DNA from: an uncultured Granulosicoccus sp.
GTDB taxonomy: Bacteria > Pseudomonadota > Gammaproteobacteria > Granulosicoccales > Granulosicoccaceae
Reading direction: 5' to 3'
NCBI GenBank assembly: GCA_947495035.1
Contig: CANLXI010000032.1
Span: 1-64,000, forward strand
Length of the DNA stretch: 64,000 bases
The notes under the pieces were generated by a model. It made no database searches. It saw only the letters and a list, made by a program, of their open reading frames with translations, and was not told the origin of the DNA. A program made the translations under genes and the position numbers. This document shows, one piece after another, positions 8,214 to 15,443 of this stretch (position 1 is its first letter; the number at the start of each line of letters is the position of its first letter).

Positions 8214-8729
8214 TCAGTCCACCCGACGACCTGGTTCTGCCGGAGTCGCTCTGCCTGCATGCCTGATCGGAGTTTCGCAGGCATAGGCCAGTTGTTGTTG
8301 CAGATAGCTGAATTCCCGGCCGGTCAGCTGATCGCACCAGATCGGGTAACGATGCAGGCGGTCATCCTCCGTCTGGATGGTCAATATCAACAGCCGCGCG
8401 CTGCGATAACCGGCCTTGACCAGCTGGCCCGACAGTTGGCGCTGATCGGCCGACTCGATTTTCCAGGACCCGTCAGGCTCGTGCAAGAGCTTCAGACGAC
8501 GGCGTCTTGTCTGGAGACATTGACGTCTGACGGGCAACAGGACACAGAGTGCCAGTGCCAACCTGATCCAGATGTCGAACGGGGTATGAATCAGCAGTGC
8601 GGTTGCAGCTGTCAGGCCGATGCCTGCAATCAGGTAACAGTGGAGGCGCCCTGGTTCAGCTTCTGCCTGCCATGGCGTCCGACATCTTGTCGATGATGTG
8701 TTGATAGCGGGCCTCCCTGGCCTTGCCAC
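8214..8729 (-). CDS. ygfX: YgfX-like inner-membrane protein
   Basis: This open frame follows and overlaps sdhE, as ygfX does in other gammaproteobacteria. The conserved part has two adjacent hydrophobic segments (LIAGIGLTAATALLIH and IWIRLALALCVLLPV), then a basic RRQCLQTRRRR stretch and a soluble C-terminal domain with SWKIES and YPIWCDQLTGREF, the YgfX/CptA layout. No ATG exists in this frame near the expected start. The GTG at 8727-8729, inside sdhE, is used here and gives 171 residues, longer than the usual ~135-150. A non-canonical start closer to the sdhE stop, coupled to its translation, is equally possible. YgfX has been described as an SdhE partner and as a toxin affecting FtsZ/MreB; which applies here is unknown. 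Confidence 0.68.
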   Translation of the reverse strand: MARPGRPAINTSSTRCRTPWQAEAEPGRLHCYLIAGIGLTAATALLIHTPFDIWIRLALALCVLLPVRRQCLQTRRRRLKLLHEPDGSWKIESADQRQLSGQLVKAGYRSARLLILTIQTEDDRLHRYPIWCDQLTGREFSYLQQQLAYACETPIRHAGRATPAEPGRRVD

Positions 8730-8910
8730 TGATGAGCAGGAACAGTTCCGGGTCCTGCATGTCCTGTAATTCCACGAACAGGGCTTGTTCCTCGGTGGAG
8801 GCTCCCTGGTAATGATTGTCCAGATAGGCGCGCATGGCAGCGTCCAGCTCACGCATGCCTCGCCGGCAGCGCCAGCGCAGTTTCGACAGGGTTTCCGCAT
8901 CAACGCTCAT
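8656..8910 (-). CDS. sdhE: FAD assembly factor SdhE
   Basis: The 84-residue SdhE (SDHAF2/YgfY family) binds SdhA and promotes covalent attachment of FAD. The diagnostic RRGMRELD motif (the conserved RGxxE) is at residues 16-23, followed by the family helices with DNHY and the LELQD-PELF-like stretch. Length is typical. It is the gene after sdhB, 72 bp downstream, and overlaps ygfX. With the SDHAF4-like gene at the other end, the cluster carries two succinate dehydrogenase assembly factors. Confidence 0.93.
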   Translation of the reverse strand: MSVDAETLSKLRWRCRRGMRELDAAMRAYLDNHYQGASTEEQALFVELQDMQDPELFLLISGKAREARYQHIIDKMSDAMAGRS

Positions 8911-8982
8911 GCTTGCATTCCGCTTTGCTGGAAGTCCCGACTCGAACTGGCTGGTACTGCGGCTGGGTTCATGGTCTGTTTC

Positions 8983-9768
8983 CTACAGGCGACGCTTGAC
9001 CAGCATTTTCTTGGTTTCGGCGATGGCCTTGGCAGGGTTGAGACCCTTGGGGCATACCTGCGCACAGTTCATGATGGTATGACAACGGTACAGCTTGAAG
9101 GGATCTTCCAGATCATCCAGACGTTCTCCGGTGGCATCATCACGACTGTCCACCAACCAGCGATAGGAAGCCAGCAAGGCGGCCGGCCCCAGGTAGCGAT
9201 CAGGATTCCACCAGTAACTCGGGCAGCTGGTAGAGCAACAGGCACACAGGATGCACTCGTAGGCACCGTCGATCTTCTCCCGATCTTCCGGCGACTGCAG
9301 TCGCTCTCTGTCAGGTGGGGCCGGAGTATCCGATTTCAGCCATGGCTCGATGGAGGCGTACTGGGCGTAGAAATTGGTCAGATCGGAAACCAGATCCTTG
9401 ATGATGGGCTGATGCGGAAGCGGGTAGATGGAGATATCGCCCTCGATATCCGCGATGGCCGTCGTGCAGGCGAGGCCATTGGTGCCATCGATGTTCATGG
9501 CACAGGAACCACAGATGCCTTCACGACAGGAACGTCGGAAAGTCAGCGTGGAATCCATTTCGCTCTTTATCTTGATGATGGCGTCAAGCACCATCGGACC
9601 GCAGTTGTCCATGTCGACATCGTAGCTGTCGACACGCGGGTTCTCACCACTGTCGGGGTCGTAACGATACACCTTGAATCGCCGGGTATTGCTTGCCCCG
9701 GCGGGCGCGGCAAACTGCTTGCCGTTCTGTTTGACTATCGAATTTGCCGGTAGCTTGAATTCAGCCAT
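8983..9768 (-). CDS. sdhB: Succinate dehydrogenase iron-sulfur subunit
   Basis: The 261-residue SdhB carries electrons from SdhA FAD to ubiquinone. The N-terminal plant-ferredoxin domain has SCREGICGSC plus the downstream Cys of GLACTT for the [2Fe-2S] centre. The C-terminal domain has CILCACCSTSCP and CHTIMNCAQVCPKGLNP for the [4Fe-4S] and [3Fe-4S] centres. All ligands are present. It is slightly longer than E. coli SdhB because of an N-terminal extension of about 25 residues. It lies 40 bp after sdhA. Confidence 0.97.
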   Translation of the reverse strand: MAEFKLPANSIVKQNGKQFAAPAGASNTRRFKVYRYDPDSGENPRVDSYDVDMDNCGPMVLDAIIKIKSEMDSTLTFRRSCREGICGSCAMNIDGTNGLACTTAIADIEGDISIYPLPHQPIIKDLVSDLTNFYAQYASIEPWLKSDTPAPPDRERLQSPEDREKIDGAYECILCACCSTSCPSYWWNPDRYLGPAALLASYRWLVDSRDDATGERLDDLEDPFKLYRCHTIMNCAQVCPKGLNPAKAIAETKKMLVKRRL

Positions 9769-9808
9769 GAGTTGTATTCCGTAGTGTGCTTGATGGACGA
9801 CCCGCGGA

Positions 9809-11599
9809 TCAGTACACGCGTGGCTTGGGCGGTACGACTTCGCACTCGTCCGACAGTGTGTACATGTGAACCGGGCGGTAATCGATGGTCACATTGGCCC
9901 TCTCATCGGTCCAGGCCAGGGTGTGCTTCATCCATTCCTCGTCGTTGCGATCCGGGTAATCGTCACGAGCCTGGGCACCGCGACTCTCGGGACGATTGTG
10001 CGCTCCATGAATGATGGTCTGGGCCTGCATCAGCAGGTTTTCCAGTTCCAGCGTCTCGATCAGATCGGTGTTCCAGATCATGTTCTTGTCATCGACCTTC
10101 ACATCGTCGAAGGAGTCGACGATGACACGCATCTTGTCGATACCTTCTGCAAGACTGTCCCCGGTGCGGAACACTGCTGCGTGCTTCTGCATGGTGCGCT
10201 GCATGTTGTCGCGAATATCGGCGGTACCAGTGTCACCCTTGTTGAAGCGAATGCCGTCAAGGTGGCCGAGAATCGGGTCCATCGCATTGTCTTTCAGTGG
10301 TTTGTGCGGTGTACCGGGCTTGACCAGTTCCGCAGCACGGATGGCCGCCGCCCGCCCGAAGACCACGATATCGAGTAGTGAGTTGCTTCCCAGCCTGTTG
10401 GCGCCGTGGACCGATACGCAGGCAGCTTCACCGATGGCCATCAGGCCCGGCACCACCGAGTCGGGGTCACCGTCCTTCAAGGTGACGACTTCGCCGTGAT
10501 AGTTGGTTGGAATGCCGCCCATGTTGTAGTGAACGGTGGGGATGACGGGAATCGGGTTCTTGGTGACGTCGACATCGGCGAAGATGCGAGCGGATTCGGA
10601 AATGCCCGGCAGGCGCTTCTCGATGACCTCGCTGCCCAGATGCTGCAGGTTCAGGAAGATATGGTCGCTGTCGGGGCCAACGCCACGGCCGGCATTGATT
10701 TCCATGGTCATGGAACGACTCACGACATCACGGGAAGCCAGATCCTTGGCATTGGGAGCGTAGCGCTCCATGAAACGTTCACCTTCGCTGTTGGTCAGAT
10801 AGCCGCCTTCACCTCGAACGCCTTCGGTGATCAGTACGCCGGCTCCGTAGATACCGGTGGGGTGAAACTGGACGAATTCCATATCCTGCAATGGCAGGCC
10901 GGCACGCAGTGCCATGGCGTTGCCATCCCCGGTGCAGGTGTGGGCCGAGGTGGCAGAGAAGAAGGTGCGACCACAGCCACCGGTGGCCAGTACGACCTGA
11001 TGAGCGCGGAACCGATGCAGTTCACCCGTTGCCAGGTCGATCGAGACCACGCCACGGCAGACACCGTCATCCATGATGAGGTCAGTGGCAAAGTGTTCGA
11101 TGTAGAACTCGGCGCCGTGTTTCAGGGACTGCTGATACAGCGTGTGCAGAATGGCATGTCCGGTACGGTCGGCGGCTGCACAGGTACGCTGCGCTGCGGG
11201 TCCTTCGCCGAACTTAGTGGTCATGCCGCCGAAGGGGCGCTGGTAGATCTTGCCTTCCTCGGTGCGTGAGAAAGGCACGCCGAAGTGCTCCAGCTCGACG
11301 ACCGCAGGGACCGCTTCGCGACACATGTATTCGATGGCGTCCTGGTCGCCGAGCCAGTCCGAGCCCTTGATGGTGTCGTACATGTGCCAGGTCCAGTGGT
11401 CTTCACCCATGTTGCCCAGCGAGGCGCTCATGCCGCCCTGTGCGGCCACGGTGTGTGATCGCGTCGGGAATACCTTGGTGACACAGGCTGTCGATAGCCC
11501 TTGTGCAGCCATGCCCAGTGTGGCGCGCAGGCCGGCGCCGCCGGCACCTACGACGATGACGTCATAGGTATGGTCAATGATCTTGTATGCGTTGGTCAT
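9809..11599 (-). CDS. sdhA: Succinate dehydrogenase flavoprotein subunit
   Basis: The 596-residue SdhA oxidises succinate to fumarate. It shows the Rossmann VVGAGGAGLRA motif near residue 16, the covalent-FAD region RSHTVAAQGG (His flavinylation site), the substrate-binding HPTGIYGAGVLITEGVRGEGG segment, and the conserved ends HMYTL and PPKPRVY. Length is normal. It follows sdhD by 22 bp and precedes sdhB. SdhE from this cluster would flavinylate it. Confidence 0.98.
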   Translation of the reverse strand: MTNAYKIIDHTYDVIVVGAGGAGLRATLGMAAQGLSTACVTKVFPTRSHTVAAQGGMSASLGNMGEDHWTWHMYDTIKGSDWLGDQDAIEYMCREAVPAVVELEHFGVPFSRTEEGKIYQRPFGGMTTKFGEGPAAQRTCAAADRTGHAILHTLYQQSLKHGAEFYIEHFATDLIMDDGVCRGVVSIDLATGELHRFRAHQVVLATGGCGRTFFSATSAHTCTGDGNAMALRAGLPLQDMEFVQFHPTGIYGAGVLITEGVRGEGGYLTNSEGERFMERYAPNAKDLASRDVVSRSMTMEINAGRGVGPDSDHIFLNLQHLGSEVIEKRLPGISESARIFADVDVTKNPIPVIPTVHYNMGGIPTNYHGEVVTLKDGDPDSVVPGLMAIGEAACVSVHGANRLGSNSLLDIVVFGRAAAIRAAELVKPGTPHKPLKDNAMDPILGHLDGIRFNKGDTGTADIRDNMQRTMQKHAAVFRTGDSLAEGIDKMRVIVDSFDDVKVDDKNMIWNTDLIETLELENLLMQAQTIIHGAHNRPESRGAQARDDYPDRNDEEWMKHTLAWTDERANVTIDYRPVHMYTLSDECEVVPPKPRVY

Positions 11600-11621
11600 A
11601 ATTGCTTGTCAGTGATACCAG

Positions 11622-12005
11622 TCAAGAGGCCAGTGCGATGCGCAGGACCGAGAAGACACCGGTTACCCCGAGGGCCGCAGCGGCGAAGTTCACAGCGATG
11701 ATGGCCACGGTACGGGGCCCGTGAGCGCCGATGTAGTCTTCGATGACGACCTGCAGGCCGAGTCGAGCGTGGTAGAAGCCGGTGATCATGAACAGGATCA
11801 TCACGATGGCGTTGAAGGGTTGGGACAACCACTCGCGTATGGCGACGTAATCCATGCCCGGCAAGGCCGCGACGGAAAAGCCGAGCCACAGGACCAGAGG
11901 CACCAGAGCGATGGCGGTCACGCGCTGTGCCCAGAAATGACTCGTACCTTCCTTGGCAGACCCGAGTCCCTTGACGTTCTTCAATGGGGTTCTGAAGTTG
12001 CTCAT
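11622..12005 (-). CDS. sdhD: Succinate dehydrogenase membrane anchor SdhD
   Basis: The 127-residue protein has three predicted transmembrane helices (about 28-50, 60-85, 96-120), a heme-ligand candidate His in FYHARLGLQVVIEDYI, and the conserved HFWAQRVTAIAL near the first helix. It anchors SdhAB to the inner membrane and, with SdhC, forms the quinone and heme sites. Its ATG overlaps the sdhC stop by 4 bp (ATGA), so the two are translationally coupled. Confidence 0.94.
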   Translation of the reverse strand: MSNFRTPLKNVKGLGSAKEGTSHFWAQRVTAIALVPLVLWLGFSVAALPGMDYVAIREWLSQPFNAIVMILFMITGFYHARLGLQVVIEDYIGAHGPRTVAIIAVNFAAAALGVTGVFSVLRIALAS

Positions 12006-12388
12006 GCTGCTAATGCCACCAACCAGGTTATGACGGAAAGAACACCGGCGGTAGCCATGCAGACCTTGCCGGATTTCTGCGCGACATCGAGATCGAAGCC
12101 GCGTCCGACATCCCAGAACAGGTGTCGAATGCCGTTGGCCATGTGGTAGTACAGTGTCACGGTGAAGCCGAACAACACCAGCTTGCCGAACCAGGAAGTG
12201 GCAATGCCGGACATGAACCCGTGACTTTCCGGTGTGCCTGCCGCACTGGCAATGAGCAGTACCAGCAACACGATGGCCAGGCTGTTGACGATTCCGGTTG
12301 CGCGGTGAGCAATGGACAGGTACGCGGTCAACGGCAGTTTGTAGTGCTGCAGATGCGGGGAAAGAGGTCGGGTATCGTTCCAGGCCAT
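12002..12388 (-). CDS. sdhC: Succinate dehydrogenase cytochrome b556 subunit SdhC
   Basis: The 128-residue SdhC has the N-terminal signature RPLSPHLQHYKLPLTAYLSIAHRATG, including the conserved Ser and Arg of the quinone pocket. Three transmembrane helices follow, and the heme-ligand region has YYHMANGIRHLFWD. Length is typical. It is the first structural subunit of the operon, about 90 bp downstream of the SDHAF4-like gene; a separate promoter in that gap is possible. Confidence 0.95.
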   Translation of the reverse strand: MAWNDTRPLSPHLQHYKLPLTAYLSIAHRATGIVNSLAIVLLVLLIASAAGTPESHGFMSGIATSWFGKLVLFGFTVTLYYHMANGIRHLFWDVGRGFDLDVAQKSGKVCMATAGVLSVITWLVALAA

Positions 12389-12478
12389 ATCAGGGTTCCG
12401 TTATGTTGCTCGTAGGCGGTAAATCGCCGGATAATAATGTTACTTTCGCTTCTGTGATGAGAGCGAGGGTCGAAGAAG

Positions 12479-12709
12479 TCAGAAATCGGTGCAGCGGCCT
12501 TTCTTTTCCCAGTCACCATAGCGGGTGGGTTCAAGGCCAGCTTGACCACCGGTTTCCGGGGGAAGCTGTGCAGGTAGATCGGCGGCAGTGGCATCCTGTG
12601 CCACATGTTGATGGTCTTCCGGTCTGGCAACCTCGACGACATTATCGGCTGCAGAGCGTTTTTCCACGCAGTTTGCGGGTGTCGAACGGTCTTTTCCGGA
12701 TGTTGTCAT
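12479..12709 (-). CDS. DUF1674 / SDHAF4-type succinate dehydrogenase assembly factor
   Basis: This 76-residue protein has a variable, polar N-terminal half and a C-terminus reading EPTRYGDWEKKGRCTDF. That is the hallmark of DUF1674, the bacterial counterpart of mitochondrial SDHAF4/Sdh8, which binds flavinylated SdhA and shields it before SdhB joins. The family match rests on this C-terminal block. Position as first gene of the sdh cluster on the same strand supports the same role here. It begins with ATG at 12709; upstream is the divergent region shared with ygfZ. Confidence 0.85.
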   Translation of the reverse strand: MTTSGKDRSTPANCVEKRSAADNVVEVARPEDHQHVAQDATAADLPAQLPPETGGQAGLEPTRYGDWEKKGRCTDF

Positions 12710-12842
12710 AGCAGGATCACGCAGTGAAAGTGTCTATCGTTCGGCAATTGCCACAATAGTAGCAAGGGAATACAGCTAATTTCTCCCCAATACGAGTAAT
12801 GTGCCGATTTATCTGTGACTAAATAGATTAGGAATTATTCCG
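12710..12842. promoter_or_regulatory. AT-rich divergent promoter region (sdh cluster / ygfZ)
   Basis: These 133 bp separate the minus-strand SDH cluster from ygfZ. The right half (about 12765-12840) is clearly more AT-rich than the surroundings, as expected for promoters. AGGA at 12830 precedes the ygfZ ATG and probably serves as its ribosome site. Exact -35 and -10 boxes cannot be assigned with confidence. Confidence 0.4.
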
Positions 12843-13907
12843 ATGAGTAATGAATGGGCTGAAGCGCTGACTCTGACAGGCATGGAGGATATTGCAGCCT
12901 TGCGTGAGCAGGGTGCCAGCGTGTCGGTCGATACGGAAGCGCAGCCACAATTGGTGGATCTGTCATCACTGTGTGTGGTGGATATCACTGGCGACGATGC
13001 AACCTCGTTTCTGCAGGGGCAATTCAGTAATGATCTGGGCAAGGTTTCTACCGAACATGCCCAGATCACCGGCTATTGCACCCCCAAGGGACGCCTGCTG
13101 GCCTTGCCGATCGTCATCGGACTGCACGATGGATACCGCTTGCTGATACCGGCGGATATTCGCGAAGGCTTCCTGAAAAGACTGTCCATGTTCATCATGC
13201 GCGCAAAGGTGCAGGTGAGCGAACGCAAGGATTGGACCTGTACCGGGATTCAGACGGCCCGCGGTGGTGAGCTGGGGTCTCTTGCAGGGTTTCTCGGTAA
13301 TCTGCCGGCTAGCGTGATGGAGGTGGCAAGCGACGCGCATGGTCAGCTACTTCGCTGGCACGATACCGACGGATCTGGCTCGCGGGCCAGATATCTGTAT
13401 GTGGCGGAAATACCACGGCAACTGGCCCTGTGGCGCGAAGGAGAACAGCTGCCGAAGGCTGGACAGGCGCTGTGGCGACTGGGTGATATCAGGGCCGGGC
13501 AGCCGTCGATTACCGCCGGCGTGCTGGAGGCCTTCGTGCCGCAGATGTTGAATCTGCAGCTGGTGGACGGGCTCAGCTTTACCAAAGGTTGCTATCCGGG
13601 ACAGGAAATCGTGGCACGCATGCAGTACCTCGGCAAATTGAAACGCCACATGCGTCGATTCTCGATGCCGCATGCCGCGGATCAGGTCATCCCGGTACCC
13701 GGTGATGCACTGGTCACTGCAACCGACGAGGATGCCGGCAGAGTCGTGGATGCGGTGGCAGGTCCGGATGGGCTGATCGAGTTGCTGGCAGTGGTCAAGG
13801 TATCAGGCAGTGATGACAGTCTGAGCTTCCAGGGCCGGACCTTGAGCGCACGGGAGTTGCCCTATGAATTGCCGTCCCTGGCCGATGTCCGGCAGGATGC
13901 AGGTTGA
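12843..13907 (+). CDS. ygfZ: Folate-binding Fe-S repair / tRNA-modification protein YgfZ
   Basis: The 354-residue protein belongs to the GcvT-like folate-binding family. The diagnostic motif KGCYPGQEIVAR is intact, with its essential Cys at about residue 249. The upstream FTKG and the LQGQFSNDLG segment near residue 59 also fit. YgfZ supports a subset of Fe-S enzymes, including MiaB-type methylthiotransferases; an mtaB gene lies at 53657. It is transcribed divergently from the SDH/SdhE cluster, a frequent gammaproteobacterial arrangement, and is followed 6 bp later by the DUF2007 gene. Confidence 0.94.
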   Translation: MSNEWAEALTLTGMEDIAALREQGASVSVDTEAQPQLVDLSSLCVVDITGDDATSFLQGQFSNDLGKVSTEHAQITGYCTPKGRLLALPIVIGLHDGYRLLIPADIREGFLKRLSMFIMRAKVQVSERKDWTCTGIQTARGGELGSLAGFLGNLPASVMEVASDAHGQLLRWHDTDGSGSRARYLYVAEIPRQLALWREGEQLPKAGQALWRLGDIRAGQPSITAGVLEAFVPQMLNLQLVDGLSFTKGCYPGQEIVARMQYLGKLKRHMRRFSMPHAADQVIPVPGDALVTATDEDAGRVVDAVAGPDGLIELLAVVKVSGSDDSLSFQGRTLSARELPYELPSLADVRQDAG

Positions 13908-13913
13908 TCGTCC

Positions 13914-14225
13914 ATGCCATTGATCTATAGTGCTGCCAATCTGGTCGAGGCCCAGCTCGTGGTGGACGAGCTGCTGGCTGGCGGCATTCGCACGCGAATC
14001 ACCGGCTCCTATCTCAGCGGAGCCATTGGTGAGCTGCCGCCTTCCGAGGTCATCGGTGTCTGGCTGGACGAACCTCGGCATGACGAACGGGCTCGAATGA
14101 TCATCGAGGCATTCGAAGCCTCTCGGCAGCAGCCGGAACGGGACTGGCGCTGCTCAACCTGTGGCGAATCGGCGGGACGTGAGTTTGGCGCCTGCTGGAA
14201 ATGCGGGCAGCCTCGCCCTTTCTGA
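13914..14225 (+). CDS. DUF2007 protein with C-terminal zinc ribbon
   Basis: The 103-residue protein has an N-terminal DUF2007 domain (residues 1-70, starting IYSAANLVEAQLVVDELLAGGI), a small ferredoxin-like fold related to PII signal transducers. The C-terminal zinc ribbon has two CxxC pairs (CSTC and CWKC). No enzymatic residues are evident. It sits 6 bp after ygfZ and is probably co-transcribed. DUF2007 proteins are thought to be small regulators; no partner can be named. Confidence 0.85.
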   Translation: MPLIYSAANLVEAQLVVDELLAGGIRTRITGSYLSGAIGELPPSEVIGVWLDEPRHDERARMIIEAFEASRQQPERDWRCSTCGESAGREFGACWKCGQPRPF

Positions 14226-14258
14226 TGACAGCGCCCGGCGCCTCTGATCGAGATACGC

Positions 14259-14280
14259 CGCGATGGTTGAAACCACCGCG
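14259..14280. terminator. Inverted repeat between convergent genes
   Basis: CGCGATGGTT and AACCACCGCG form a stem with one mismatch and a very small loop, between the stops of the DUF2007 gene (plus) and cnoX (minus). No U-tract follows on either strand, so intrinsic termination is uncertain. Confidence 0.3.
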
Positions 14281-14315
14281 ACGCCTGGGCCGGTTCTACT
14301 GTGCCTGGCGACTGG

Positions 14316-15206
14316 TCAGTGCAGGGAGGCAAACAGCTTGCGACGATACTGGCCAACCAGCGGGTCATCGCCGAGCACCTTGAACAGAGCCAGCAGTTTT
14401 TCCCGGGGAGCGCCGTCGTTGTATCCGGGGTCGGTCTGTACCAGCTTGAGCAGATGGTCCATGGCTATCTGGACATTGCCCGAGAGCGATTCGGCGATGG
14501 CCAGCTTGTAGCGGACCTCGCTGTTGCCGGGGTCGTTCTCCAGGCGAGCCTGCAAGGCAGCGGGGCTTTCAGCGGCATCGCTCTCGCGGCTCAATTCCAG
14601 AATACCGGCAAGGCGCAGGCCCTGTGGCCCTTCACGGTCGGCTTCCGGCAAAGCCTTCAGGCAACTTTCTGCCGTCTCGAGATCTCCGGTGCTGACACAG
14701 ATCTGTCCCAGTGCGAGCAGGACTTCGGCGTTTTCCGGCTCTTCAGCCTGCACTTGCTGCAACAGGGCGCGAGCTTCATCGGTCTGACCTTGTTCGAACA
14801 GGGCCATGGCGCTCTGCACCCGGTTATCACCTGCTTCTTCCTCTGGCACGTCGTCGGGCAGGGCCGGCCCGACATTGGCCTCCAGAAATGCGCGGACTTC
14901 ACTCTCGGGCAATGCGCCCATGAATTCATTGACCAGCTGGCGATCCTTGAACAGTTTGACGGTAGGCAGACTGCGGATGCCCAGCTGCTGGGCAATGCCC
15001 GGATGGGCTTCGGTATCGAGCTTGGCCAGAACGAAGGCGCCATTGTATTCGATGGCCAGCTTTTCCAGGATCGGCATCAGCGACTTGCAGGGACCGCACC
15101 AGTCGGCCCAGAAATCGACCAGCACCGGGGTGTGGTCGGAACCTTCCACCACCACTTGCATGAAATTCTGTTCGTCGAGTTGGACGATATGGGGAGAGTC
15201 GGCCAT
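14316..15206 (-). CDS. cnoX: Thioredoxin-TPR co-chaperone CnoX (YbbN family)
   Basis: The 296-residue protein has a thioredoxin domain (residues about 5-110, active site WCGPC in VDFWADWCGPCKS) followed by TPR-like helices. That is the CnoX/YbbN architecture, which holds oxidation- or chlorine-stressed proteins and passes them to DnaK and GroEL. E. coli CnoX lacks the full CxxC motif, while this one keeps it, so redox activity is likely. The start is taken at ATG 15206 (MADSPHIVQL); an upstream in-frame ATG at 15242 would add 12 residues. The domain order and length agree with the family. Confidence 0.9.
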   Translation of the reverse strand: MADSPHIVQLDEQNFMQVVVEGSDHTPVLVDFWADWCGPCKSLMPILEKLAIEYNGAFVLAKLDTEAHPGIAQQLGIRSLPTVKLFKDRQLVNEFMGALPESEVRAFLEANVGPALPDDVPEEEAGDNRVQSAMALFEQGQTDEARALLQQVQAEEPENAEVLLALGQICVSTGDLETAESCLKALPEADREGPQGLRLAGILELSRESDAAESPAALQARLENDPGNSEVRYKLAIAESLSGNVQIAMDHLLKLVQTDPGYNDGAPREKLLALFKVLGDDPLVGQYRRKLFASLH

Positions 15207-15443
15207 GAGGTTTTGCAATTCGCTCGTTTTGGATGGGTGCAAGTGTGTCGTCTAGCTCGCGTTAATTCAAGGTCGAGGCGACGCTATCGAGCGGTGATGG
15301 ACCAAAGCGCGCTACCCTGCAGATTCCACAAGCGGCATGGGCATAAGCTACACTTCTGCCGGACGGTGCCTGACCGACTGCCGGCTGCCCGACGAATTTG
15401 ACCAGAACATGCAGAAACCTACAGCCAACAGAACCTCTCAATC

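Noticed and set aside
8214..8903. 229-residue version of the YgfX frame from ATG 8903
   Set aside because: The first ~58 residues are an antiphase reading of sdhE with Cys/Arg/Pro-rich composition.
10406..11269. 287-residue plus-strand ORF opposite sdhA
   Set aside because: Antisense shadow of a fully conserved sdhA.
14301..15401. 366-residue plus-strand ORF opposite cnoX
   Set aside because: Antisense shadow; cnoX on the other strand has thioredoxin and TPR features.
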